From Gemmatimonadota bacterium (GTDB taxonomy: Bacteria; Gemmatimonadota; Gemmatimonadetes; Gemmatimonadales; GWC2-71-9), in assembly GCA_003223415.1 (NCBI GenBank), contig QHUY01000047.1:1-55203 (forward strand): a stretch of DNA of 55,203 nt. The letters run 5' to 3'. The position numbers were made by a program, and so were the translations under genes. Shown one piece after another: positions 45,956 through 53,278 of the stretch; positions within the stretch are counted from its first letter, which is position 1; every line of letters starts with the position of its first letter. The notes beneath the pieces are model-generated. The model saw nothing but the letters and a program-made list of their open reading frames with translations. It had not been told where the DNA came from and made no database searches.

Positions 45956-46019
45956 GGCCGTTCCAACGGTAGGAGGCTACGAGGTGATAGCAACGTGCAA
46001 CAGGTTGGAACGGCCCTAG
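45952..46019 (+). promoter_or_regulatory. 16-bp perfect inverted repeat enclosing the lysA start
   Basis: CTAGGGCCGTTCCAAC (45952-45967) and GTTGGAACGGCCCTAG (46004-46019) are exact complements around 36 bases. That loop holds AGGAGG, GAGGTG and the lysA GTG start (45995); the left arm holds the proS stop. In RNA the stem would place the initiation site in a closed loop. There is no T-tract. It could be a translational switch or a remnant of a small mobile repeat. Confidence 0.6.
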
Positions 46020-47266
46020 GGTTCGACCCGGCGCTGCTGCGGGCGATCGCCGAGCGCGTCGGAACCCCGGCCTACGTCTACAGTGTCAACCTGATCCGGG
46101 CCCAGTACCACGCGCTCGACGACGCCCTACAGGGCAGCCGCCATCGCATCTGCTACTCCGTCAAGGCGAACGGGAACCTGGGCGTGCTGCGCGTGCTGCA
46201 GGGGCTGGGCGCGGGCGCAGATATCGTGTCGGTAGGCGAGCTGCGCCGCGTGCTCGCCGCCGATTTCGATCCAGATGCGATCGTCTTCTCGGGCGTCGGC
46301 AAGACGCCCGCGGAGCTGGAAGAAGCTATCCGCGCCCGGGTCGGGTTTCTCAACATTGAATCGACCAGCGAGCTGGATGTAGTGATCGCGGTGGCGCGCG
46401 CGGTGGGAAGGCCCGTGACGGTCGGCATCCGGGTGAACCCCGATGTGGCGACCGAGACGCATCCGTACACCAAGACGGGCGAAAAGACCGCCAAATTCGG
46501 CATCCCGTTCGACGAGGTCGTTCCCGTCGCCGCGCGCATCGCCGCGGAGCCGCTGCTGCGGCTGCGCGCGCTGGCCATGCACCTCGGCTCCCAGATCACG
46601 GACGTGCAGCCCTACCATCGTGGCACAGTGAAGCTGCTTGAGCTCGTGACCGCGATCCGCGCCTCGGGGATCGACACGCTCGAGGCGCTCGACGTGGGCG
46701 GCGGGCTCGGGGTACGCTACCACAACGAGAAGGCCCCGAGTCCCGCGGCCTTCGCCGCCGCGGTGATGCCGGCGGTGAACGCGGCGGGGCTCGGGTTGCT
46801 GTGCGAGCCGGGCCGCTACCTCGTCGCCAACGCGGGGGTGCTGCTCACTCGGGTGCTCTACCGCAAGCACGCCGGGGGCAAGGAATTCGTGATCGTGGAT
46901 GCCGGCATGACGGATTTCGTGCGCCCGAGTCATTACAACGCGCACCACGAGATCATTCCCCTCACCGACGGCGGAAGAGGAGGCGACCGGCCCGAAGAGG
47001 TCGTGAGCGTGGTGGGCCCGATCTGCGAATCGGGAGATTTCCTCGCGCTCGATCGGAAACTGCCCGAGGTGCGACCGGGCGAATACCTGGCCGTCATGGG
47101 CACGGGGGCCTACGGCTTCGTTATGAGCTCGACCTACAACGCCCGGCCCCGCCCCCCGGAGGTGGTGGTAGAGGGGGACCGCTACTACGTGGCGCGTCAG
47201 CGCGAGACCCTGGACGATCTGCTGCGCGGCGAAATCGCCGCGCCCACGACCTGGTACCGGGCATGA
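45995..47266 (+). CDS. lysA: Diaminopimelate decarboxylase
   Basis: PLP enzyme that decarboxylates meso-diaminopimelate to lysine. Start GTG 45995 with GAGGTG eight bases upstream. 423 residues. [16 protein letters not shown] (PLP lysine), [62 protein letters not shown] and [14 protein letters not shown]...[22 protein letters not shown] are all standard. Codons 5-9 lie in the right arm of the inverted repeat. The stop overlaps guaA as ATGA. Confidence 0.95.
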   Translation: MQQVGTALGFDPALLRAIAERVGTPAYVYSVNLIRAQYHALDDALQGSRHRICYSVKANGNLGVLRVLQGLGAGADIVSVGELRRVLAADFDPDAIVFSGVGKTPAELEEAIRARVGFLNIESTSELDVVIAVARAVGRPVTVGIRVNPDVATETHPYTKTGEKTAKFGIPFDEVVPVAARIAAEPLLRLRALAMHLGSQITDVQPYHRGTVKLLELVTAIRASGIDTLEALDVGGGLGVRYHNEKAPSPAAFAAAVMPAVNAAGLGLLCEPGRYLVANAGVLLTRVLYRKHAGGKEFVIVDAGMTDFVRPSHYNAHHEIIPLTDGGRGGDRPEEVVSVVGPICESGDFLALDRKLPEVRPGEYLAVMGTGAYGFVMSSTYNARPRPPEVVVEGDRYYVARQRETLDDLLRGEIAAPTTWYRA

Positions 47267-48810
47267 ACCGGGTCCTGATCCTGGATTACGGCTCCCAATT
47301 CACCCAGCTCATCGCGCGGCGGGTGCGTGAGGCGCACGTCTACTGCGAGATCCATCCGCCCAGCCGGGACCTGGCCTGGATCGAGCAATTCGCCGCCAAG
47401 GGCATCATCCTCTCGGGGGGGCCGAGCTCGGTGTTCGATCCGGGCGCGCCGACCGCCGACCCGAAACTGCTCGACCTCGGCGTCCCGGTGCTCGGGATCT
47501 GCTACGGCATGCAGCTCATCGCCCATCTGTCGGGCGCCACGGTCCGCCCCTCCAGCGAACGGGAGTACGGGCGGGCCGAGATCGCGGTGCGCGAGGGCAC
47601 CGGGCTGTTCGCCGGCTTCGAGCCGCAGGGGAGCATGACGGTGTGGGCGAGCCACAGCGACAGGCTGGACTCGCCCCCGCCGGGGTTCCGCGTCACCGCG
47701 TCGAGCGTCAACGCCCCGATCGCGGCGATGCAGCATGAGGCAAAGCCCATCTTCGGCGTGCTGTTCCACCCCGAAGTGGCCCATACGCCGCGGGGCGGGG
47801 AGATCATCCATAACTTCCTGTTCGAGATCTGCGGCTGCACGCCCGATTGGACGCCGGGCCACTACATCGCACAGGAAGTGAAGAAGATCCGCGAGCTCGT
47901 CGGCCCGACGCGACGCGCGATCTGCGGCCTGTCGGGCGGCGTGGACAGCACCGTGGCGGCGGTCCTGGTGCACCGTGCCATCGACGAGCGGCTGAGCTGC
48001 ATCTTCGTGGACCACGGCCTGTTGCGGCGCAATGAACGGGAGCAGGTGGAGCACACGTTCCGCGCCCACCTCGGCATCGACCTGCGTGCCGTGGACGCGG
48101 GCGCGCGGTTCCTGCGCGACCTGGAGGGCGTCGCCGACCCGGAAGAGAAGCGGCGCCGCATCGGACACGCGTTCATCGACGTGTTCGAGGAAGCGGCCCG
48201 CCACGTGACCGGGGACGTGGGTTTTCTAGTGCAGGGAACGCTGTACCCCGACGTCATCGAGTCGACATCGGTCAAGGGCGGTCCCTCGGTGACGATCAAG
48301 ACGCACCACAACGTCGGCGGCCTGCCGCCGAACCTGCCGTGGAGGCTGATCGAGCCGCTGCGCGAGCTGTTCAAGGACGAGGTGCGCCAAGTGGGCCGCG
48401 AGCTCGGGCTCCCCGAGGAGATCGTGGGCCGGCACCCGTTCCCGGGACCGGGCCTGGCAATCCGGGTCATCGGGGCCGTGAACGAGGAGCGACTGGACGT
48501 GCTGCGGCGCGTGGATGCGATCTACCTCGAGGAGATCCGCGCGGCGGGGTTGTACGATCGGATCTGGCAGGCGTTCGCGGTGCTGCTCCCCATCAAGTCC
48601 GTCGGCGTGATGGGGGACGGTCGCACCTACGACCACGTGGTGGCATTGCGCGCCGTGACCAGCCGGGACGGGATGACCGCCGACTGGTTCCCCTTCCCGG
48701 CCGAGGTGCTGGCTCGGATCAGCAACCGCATCATCAACGAGGTGCGCGGCGTCAACCGGGTGACCTACGACGTCAGCTCGAAGCCGCCGGCCACCATCGA
48801 GTGGGAGTAA
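47263..48810 (+). CDS. guaA: GMP synthase (glutamine-hydrolysing)
   Basis: Converts XMP to GMP. ATG 47263 overlaps the lysA stop; the track start at 46801 is a shadow. 515 residues. The class I amidotransferase domain has [26 protein letters not shown] with the nucleophilic cysteine and [12 protein letters not shown] with the histidine and glutamate. The PP-loop is [14 protein letters not shown], and the C-terminal dimerisation domain ([41 protein letters not shown]) is complete. Last gene of the accD-to-guaA run; a 200-base gap follows. Confidence 0.97.
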   Translation: MNRVLILDYGSQFTQLIARRVREAHVYCEIHPPSRDLAWIEQFAAKGIILSGGPSSVFDPGAPTADPKLLDLGVPVLGICYGMQLIAHLSGATVRPSSEREYGRAEIAVREGTGLFAGFEPQGSMTVWASHSDRLDSPPPGFRVTASSVNAPIAAMQHEAKPIFGVLFHPEVAHTPRGGEIIHNFLFEICGCTPDWTPGHYIAQEVKKIRELVGPTRRAICGLSGGVDSTVAAVLVHRAIDERLSCIFVDHGLLRRNEREQVEHTFRAHLGIDLRAVDAGARFLRDLEGVADPEEKRRRIGHAFIDVFEEAARHVTGDVGFLVQGTLYPDVIESTSVKGGPSVTIKTHHNVGGLPPNLPWRLIEPLRELFKDEVRQVGRELGLPEEIVGRHPFPGPGLAIRVIGAVNEERLDVLRRVDAIYLEEIRAAGLYDRIWQAFAVLLPIKSVGVMGDGRTYDHVVALRAVTSRDGMTADWFPFPAEVLARISNRIINEVRGVNRVTYDVSSKPPATIEWE

Positions 48811-48936
48811 CCGGGTCCGAAGCCGGTGCTGCGTCCGGCGAGCGGATTGCACAATGCGAGACTGGCGGGGCGGCGGAGTGTGCCCATGATGGAGCTAAGT
48901 GTCTGCAGCACAAGATATAAGCGAAAGTTACTGAGG

Positions 48937-48952
48937 CGGCATAGCGCTTGCT
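48937..48952 (+). promoter_or_regulatory. Sigma-54 (RpoN) promoter of the pilin gene
   Basis: CGGCATA-GCGC-TTGCT matches the -24/-12 consensus TGGCAcg-N4-TTGCw, with the invariant GG and GC exactly 10 bases apart. It lies 59 bases before ATG 49011, giving a leader of about 47 bases. Sigma-54 control through a PilS/PilR-type system is known for pilA in other phyla. An activator site was not identified. Confidence 0.72.
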
Positions 48953-49010
48953 GTTGAAGGGCGTGGGAAGGTCTCCGCCACAACGTGTTCCTTTTTATGG
49001 AGAGTGACTG

Positions 49011-49379
49011 ATGAACCGCAAGGGCTTTACGCTGATCGAGCTGTTGATCGTGGTGGTGATCATCGGCATTCTCGCCGCCATCGCGATCCCGAAGTTCGCC
49101 AACACGAAGGAAAAGGCCTACCTGGCGTCGATGAAGGCCGACCTCCGGAACCTGGTGACGGCCGAAGAGGCCTACTTCGCCGATTCGGTGAAGTACACCA
49201 CGGCGCTGGGCACGGCGTACAACACGACCCAGGGCGTGGTTGGGCCGACGATCGCCACGACGGCCGACGGCTGGACGGCGTGGGTGGGTCACAACGTGAC
49301 GACCAAGACCTGCGCGATTTACGTCGGGTCAACCGCCAAGGCTCCCGCGACCAAGGAAGGCGCGCCAGCCTGTCAGTAA
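49011..49379 (+). CDS. Type IV pilin (first copy)
   Basis: 122-residue prepilin with the class III signal MNRKG|FTLIELLIVVVIIGILAAIAIPKF, cut after the glycine, Glu5 of the mature chain present. The small C-terminal head has two cysteines (TKTCAIYV and PACQ) for the usual disulfide. GGAGAG lies six bases before ATG. No assembly genes are nearby. It is nearly identical to the next gene, differing mainly at AYN/MYN, GHN/SHN and near TAKAPAT/TALLPAS. A major pilin is more likely than a minor one, given its own sigma-54-type promoter. Confidence 0.93.
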   Translation: MNRKGFTLIELLIVVVIIGILAAIAIPKFANTKEKAYLASMKADLRNLVTAEEAYFADSVKYTTALGTAYNTTQGVVGPTIATTADGWTAWVGHNVTTKTCAIYVGSTAKAPATKEGAPACQ

Positions 49380-49396
49380 ACACCGGCCTGTAGGTC

Positions 49397-49434
49397 AACC
49401 GAGGCGGCAGGAGCGATCCTGCCGCTCTCGGTTT
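49397..49434 (+). terminator. Strong hairpin between the two pilin genes
   Basis: AACCGAG-GCGGCAGGA-GCGA-TCCTGCCGC-T-CTCGGTT forms a 16-bp stem with one bulged base and a tetraloop, followed by TTGACAG. It lies 18 bases after the first stop. It could terminate most transcripts or protect the first cistron, lowering expression of the second copy. Confidence 0.75.
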
Positions 49435-49480
49435 GACAGTCTCAGTATGGGAGCTTGATGACCCGTTCGCTGGAGGTTTC

Positions 49481-49849
49481 ATGAACCGCAAGGGCTTTAC
49501 ACTGATCGAGCTCTTGATCGTGGTGGTGATCATCGGCATTCTCGCCGCCATCGCGATCCCGAAGTTCGCCAACACGAAGGAAAAGGCCTACCTGGCGTCG
49601 ATGAAGGCCGACCTCCGGAACCTGGTGACGGCCGAAGAGGCCTACTTCGCCGACTCGGTGAAGTACACTACCGCGCTGGGCACGATGTACAACACGACCC
49701 AGGGCGTGGTTGGGCCGACGATCGCCACGACGGCCGATGGCTGGACGGCGTGGGTGAGTCACAACGTGACGACCAAGACCTGCGCTATCTATGTCGGGTC
49801 GACGGCGCTGCTGCCGGCCAGCAAGGAAGGCGCGCCAGCCTGCCAATGA
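49481..49849 (+). CDS. Type IV pilin (second copy)
   Basis: 122 residues, near-identical to the first pilin in protein and DNA. ATG 49481, preceded by GGAGGT four bases upstream, is chosen over the track's 49433, which would put sequence before the prepilin signal MNRKGFTLIELL. It has its own upstream sequence, unlike the first copy, and no sigma-54 site was seen there. Probably the product of a recent tandem duplication or kept alike by gene conversion. Confidence 0.93.
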   Translation: MNRKGFTLIELLIVVVIIGILAAIAIPKFANTKEKAYLASMKADLRNLVTAEEAYFADSVKYTTALGTMYNTTQGVVGPTIATTADGWTAWVSHNVTTKTCAIYVGSTALLPASKEGAPACQ

Positions 49850-49939
49850 TCGGCTAGACGCACGGACGCACAGACACAAAAGCTTTGGTTTTGCAGGAAA
49901 CGACGAGACGGCGTGTTGTTTCGCATCGAAACGTCGAGG

Positions 49940-49973
49940 GAGCGGCGAGGGAGACCCCGCCGCTCTATTTTTT
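49940..49973 (+). terminator. Intrinsic terminator after the pilin genes
   Basis: GAGCGGCG (49940) and CGCCGCTC (49958) form an 8-bp stem with a 10-base loop, followed by TATTTTTT: the clearest rho-independent terminator in the window. Upstream (49856-49882) lies an imperfect GACGCACG-like tandem repeat. Confidence 0.88.
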
Positions 49974-50005
49974 GGCGGCAGGCTCCGTGCCCAGGAGGAT
50001 GCAGG

Positions 50006-50464
50006 ATGACGGTGCAGCGCCGTCGTGCCGGGACTGTGTCGAAAGAGGTGTACGAAACCCAAGCAGCGTTTCGGTACGCGCTGCGACAGTTTCTGCGCTT
50101 CAGCGAGACGGCGGCGCGTGGCGTCGGACTCACCCCCCAGCAGTACCAGGGGCTCCTCGCCATCCAGGGCTTCCCGGGGCGCGATCGGGTGCGGGTGGGG
50201 GAGCTGGCGGAGCGCCTCCAGATTCACCCCCACAGCGCGGTGGGGCTCGCCGATCGGGGGCTGGCAGTACGGGCGCGGTCCAACGCGGATCGGCGCCACG
50301 TTTTCATCCGCCTCACGGCGCGGGGGATCCGCGTCCTCGAACGGGTGAGCGCTGCGAACCGCCGCGAGCTGCGCCGCCTGCGGCCCCAGTTGACGGGGCT
50401 GCTCGGTCGGATGATGCGGCTGGAGGGCCGCGGTTCGCCTACAGCGTCTTCAAGAACGCGATGA
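50006..50464 (+). CDS. MarR-family transcriptional regulator
   Basis: ATG 50006 has AGGAGG seven bases upstream, so the track start at 49913 (inside the terminator) is rejected. 152 residues. Helical N-terminus FRYALRQFLRFSETAARGVGLTPQQYQGLLAIQGF, then a winged helix VGELAERLQIHPHSAVGLADRGLAVRARSNADRRHVFIRLTARG with the DRR wing motif. Between LADR and GLAVR about four residues usual for the family (as in VDRLEARGLV) are missing, just after the recognition helix. The end overlaps the minus-strand di-haem gene tail to tail by 26 bases. The ligand is unknown; targets may include the neighbouring genes. Confidence 0.88.
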   Translation: MTVQRRRAGTVSKEVYETQAAFRYALRQFLRFSETAARGVGLTPQQYQGLLAIQGFPGRDRVRVGELAERLQIHPHSAVGLADRGLAVRARSNADRRHVFIRLTARGIRVLERVSAANRRELRRLRPQLTGLLGRMMRLEGRGSPTASSRTR

Positions 50465-51593
50465 GGGCTGCGCGCTCCCCGGCTGCGAGCCCGCGGAATC
50501 GGTCGCGGGCGGCGGCCCCCTCGCCCGCATGCAGGTCGATCGCCTGCTCCAGCGTCGTCGCCCGGCCGTCGTGCAGGAACTTGGACCGCAGCCGCACGCC
50601 CATCAGCGGCTCGGTGCGGAACTCCGAGGGAGTCGCCAGCCCGAGGCAAATGTCCGCAAGCTCCGGGCCCATGTCGTGGAGCAAGAGATCGGTGTAGGCC
50701 GCGACCTCCCGGTGCCGCAGCGCCGGGACGGGACTGTCGCCGGTGCGGAGCGCCGGCACGTGGCAACGGGCGCAGCCGGTTCGCTCGAACACTTCACGCC
50801 CCTGCCGGGCCTCGCGCGTGAGCTTCTGCTCGGGCGGCGCCAGCAGCCGCACGAACGCGTCCAGCAGGTCGGTGGCCTCGCGGGGCAACTCCGGGTCGGG
50901 GGCGGGATCCGTGCCGGCCGGAAGCGGCTGGCCGGCGACGGTCTCCTCGGTGGGGATCGCTGGGCTCGTCACGCCCATCTCGGCGATGAGCGCGCCTTCG
51001 TTGAACTCCCGTAGCGTGGGCACGAGCGCCTTCCGCCCGAACCGGCCGAGGCGGCCGTCGAAGAATCGGTTGGGCCGACCGGAGATGCCGTCGTGGTCGC
51101 GGTCGTCGGGGTCGGCATAAGAAAGGATCACGGAGTCGGGTACGGCGTCGAGCAACCCGAACCCGAAGATGGCCGGGGTGGTGCGTCTGGCGATCGCGGT
51201 TGCCTCGGGCGGCACCGGCTCGCTGTCGATCCCCAGCGCCGCGTGCAGCAGCGGGGTCACGTGCAGCTGGAAGACTGGCCCGCCCTTGGCGGCTAGCTCG
51301 TCGCAGGCACGACCGGCCGCCGCCGGGTGGAAGGCGGTCGCGTGCCGCTCGACTTCGTCCCCGGTGCCCCCGGCCTTAGGGTCTTCGTGACACTCTCCAC
51401 ACCCCACGGCGTTGAACAACGGGCCGAGCCCGGTGGCGGGCGTGAACGCGCTGTCGAACACCACGCGCCCGTGCACGAAGCGATCGCGCTCTTGTGCCGT
51501 CAGACCCGCCAGCGGATCGCCCGGTTGGGGCGGTTTCCGGCATGCCGCCACGGTGAGGGATAGCGCCAGGGCGCAGAGACCGAGTCGGGTCAC
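50439..51593 (-). CDS. Di-haem c-type lipoprotein (DUF1111 / di-haem oxidoreductase family)
   Basis: Start GTG 51593, overlapping the upstream stop as GTGA; the track's 689-residue ORF reaches wrongly into the MFS gene. 384 residues. VTRLGLCALALSLTVAACRK is a lipoprotein signal (lipobox VAAC). Two haem-binding motifs are present: CGECH near residue 70 and CARCH near residue 276. PAIFGFGLLDAVPDSVILSYADPDDRDHDGISGRPNRF and GVRLRSKFLHDGRATTLEQAIDLHAGEG are family marks. It is likely a periplasmic electron-transfer or peroxidase-like enzyme; the partner is unknown. Confidence 0.9.
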   Translation of the reverse strand: MTRLGLCALALSLTVAACRKPPQPGDPLAGLTAQERDRFVHGRVVFDSAFTPATGLGPLFNAVGCGECHEDPKAGGTGDEVERHATAFHPAAAGRACDELAAKGGPVFQLHVTPLLHAALGIDSEPVPPEATAIARRTTPAIFGFGLLDAVPDSVILSYADPDDRDHDGISGRPNRFFDGRLGRFGRKALVPTLREFNEGALIAEMGVTSPAIPTEETVAGQPLPAGTDPAPDPELPREATDLLDAFVRLLAPPEQKLTREARQGREVFERTGCARCHVPALRTGDSPVPALRHREVAAYTDLLLHDMGPELADICLGLATPSEFRTEPLMGVRLRSKFLHDGRATTLEQAIDLHAGEGAAARDRFRGLAAGERAALIAFLKTL

Positions 51594-51955
51594 GGCGTGC
51601 CCCCTCCCCCCCCCCCCTTGGTGGTGGTCATGCGCCCCACGCGCTCGATCGTGTAGGCGACGAAGCCTCCCGGCCGCGTGCCGAACGACGCACGCACGAT
51701 GTCGCCGCGCTGGAGTTGGGCGAGGGGCAAGGCGGCCCCGGCGGCGGTGAGCCGCGTCTCGGCGGCGATCCGGAGGCGCACGACCCGCAGCGCCATGCCG
51801 ACCCCGGTCGTGATCTCGAGGGCGCGGGCGCGGAGGTCCACCACGCGCACGGCGCCCTGGAGGGAGTCGTGGGGGGGGGCCGCTTGCTGGGCGGCGGTGG
51901 GGACGGGGCGGATTTGAGCACTCAGACAAAGGATCAGGAACGTGAGGCGATTCAC
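51590..51955 (-). CDS. Small secreted protein, DUF5666-like
   Basis: 121 residues, GTG 51955 with AAGGAGG five bases upstream (strong site). The N-terminus MNRLTFLILCLSAQIRPVPTAAQ is a signal peptide. The body GAVRVVDLRARALEIT...VRLRIAAETRLTAAGAALPLAQLQRGDIVRASFG...VAYTIERV is OB-like beta sequence resembling DUF5666 proteins. A minus-strand G-run (51606-51616) encodes the C-terminal TTTKGGGGGGTP; slippage there would change the coupling to the di-haem gene. Family assignment is tentative. Confidence 0.72.
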   Translation of the reverse strand: MNRLTFLILCLSAQIRPVPTAAQQAAPPHDSLQGAVRVVDLRARALEITTGVGMALRVVRLRIAAETRLTAAGAALPLAQLQRGDIVRASFGTRPGGFVAYTIERVGRMTTTKGGGGGGTP

Positions 51956-52018
51956 AGAAACCTCCTTGAAGAGCTCGGGAAGCTACCCCGCGGACGGCTA
52001 CGGGTTCGAGGAGACTGA

Positions 52019-53275
52019 CTACCTTGCCTCCTCGGGTGGTCGGATAGCGACGAATCCGTTGTAGAGCAACAGGTCGTAAATGACCTTCAGCGTTCCAGCG
52101 ATGAAGAAGGGCACGCTGATCAGCGCGGGTCGAGCGAACATGAATCCGGCAAAGAAGGGAGCAATAGCGGCACCGGTCGTCCGTGCCACGCCCGTTATTC
52201 CGGCCGCCGCAGATCGTTCTTCCGGACCAACCATGGCCATGGTGTAGGACTGCCTGGTCGGCACATCCATTTGGCTGATGCTGAAGCGCACCAGCAGCAC
52301 TAGGATGGCCAGGGACAGGTTCGGCATCAGCGGTACCAGGATGAGCAAAATGTTCGACGGCAGGTGCGTGAACACCATGGTCTTGACGAGGCCGAAGCGC
52401 GCGGCCAGTCGGGACGCCAGGAGGGCAGAGACTCCCGCGAGCACATTCGCCCCAAAGAAGATCACGCCAAGCGTTCCCGGGTTCACACCAAACCGCAGAT
52501 AGAACCAATAAGCAGCGAAGCTCTGCACCACGAAGCCGCCGGCAAAGGAGTCGAGCGCAAAGAGGCCCGACAGCTTGAGCACAACATCCCAGGAGCGGCC
52601 GATGCCAAAGAACGTCTTCAGGGCTGCCGGACCGGCGGATCCTGCTCCCACGCTCACTTCAGCCGCCGGCGAGAGACGGGTGAAGAAGACGGCTAACAGA
52701 ACGCCGAGAGCGGCGTAGAGCAAGACGACAACACGGTAGCTCCCGACCGGCGTCAGCGCGGCCCTCTGCAGCACCTGTGAAAGTATCCCTCCAGAGAGTG
52801 AGCCGGTTGCGGTCGCGAGCGAGCCGGCGAGCGTGTACCAGGCAAATGCCGTTGTCCTGGAGTGACTGGGAACGACCTGGGACAGCGCCGCCTGCTCGAT
52901 CGGCAGGAATGGCCCCACTTCGTTGCCACTGGGGCTGATGACGCCGATCGTCCCGGCGACAATCAGGAACACCAGGTTGCGAGTGGTGGCGAAGGCCAGA
53001 CCGGCGGCGGCCATGAGCACGGCGCCGATGATGAGCATCCGCCGCCGCCCGATGCGATCCGCTCGGGTCGTGAGGTAGAGGGAGACGACCGTATCCCCGG
53101 CCAGCGTGAGGGTCAGCAGCATGCCGGTTTGGGATGCGCTCAGGCCGAGGCCGGTCAGATAGAACACCAGGACCACGGACAACGAGCCGTAGGCGAACAG
53201 GCGCGTGATCCGCGTCAGGAATAACAGCCGCCCATCACGCGTTAGCACTCGCAGGCCCCCCCCTCGGCGATCCAC
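52019..53275 (-). CDS. Major facilitator superfamily transporter
   Basis: 418 residues, start GTG 53275, with about 12 hydrophobic segments. The MFS loop motif between helices 2 and 3 reads DTVVSLYLTTRADRIGRRRMLIIGAVLM, typical of the superfamily (RxGRRR). Mid-loop residues ~200-215 are hydrophilic. Substrate unknown; a drug or sugar exporter is possible. It lies three bases from the end of the DUF5916 gene, so the two are probably co-transcribed. Codon use is less extreme in GC than that of the neighbours (many AAG/GAT/CTG mixes), which may indicate a more recent arrival. Confidence 0.88.
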   Translation of the reverse strand: MDRRGGGLRVLTRDGRLLFLTRITRLFAYGSLSVVLVFYLTGLGLSASQTGMLLTLTLAGDTVVSLYLTTRADRIGRRRMLIIGAVLMAAAGLAFATTRNLVFLIVAGTIGVISPSGNEVGPFLPIEQAALSQVVPSHSRTTAFAWYTLAGSLATATGSLSGGILSQVLQRAALTPVGSYRVVVLLYAALGVLLAVFFTRLSPAAEVSVGAGSAGPAALKTFFGIGRSWDVVLKLSGLFALDSFAGGFVVQSFAAYWFYLRFGVNPGTLGVIFFGANVLAGVSALLASRLAARFGLVKTMVFTHLPSNILLILVPLMPNLSLAILVLLVRFSISQMDVPTRQSYTMAMVGPEERSAAAGITGVARTTGAAIAPFFAGFMFARPALISVPFFIAGTLKVIYDLLLYNGFVAIRPPEEAR

Positions 53276-53278
53276 TCC

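Noticed and set aside
45956-46003. Lysine riboswitch or T-box before lysA
   Set aside because: The proS-lysA gap is only 39 bases and has no L-box core or T-box sequence; only a simple inverted repeat is present.
50439-52508. 689-residue reading of the di-haem gene
   Set aside because: The first ~305 residues lie antisense-free but out of frame within the MFS and DUF5666-like genes; the lipoprotein signal at GTG 51593 marks the true start.
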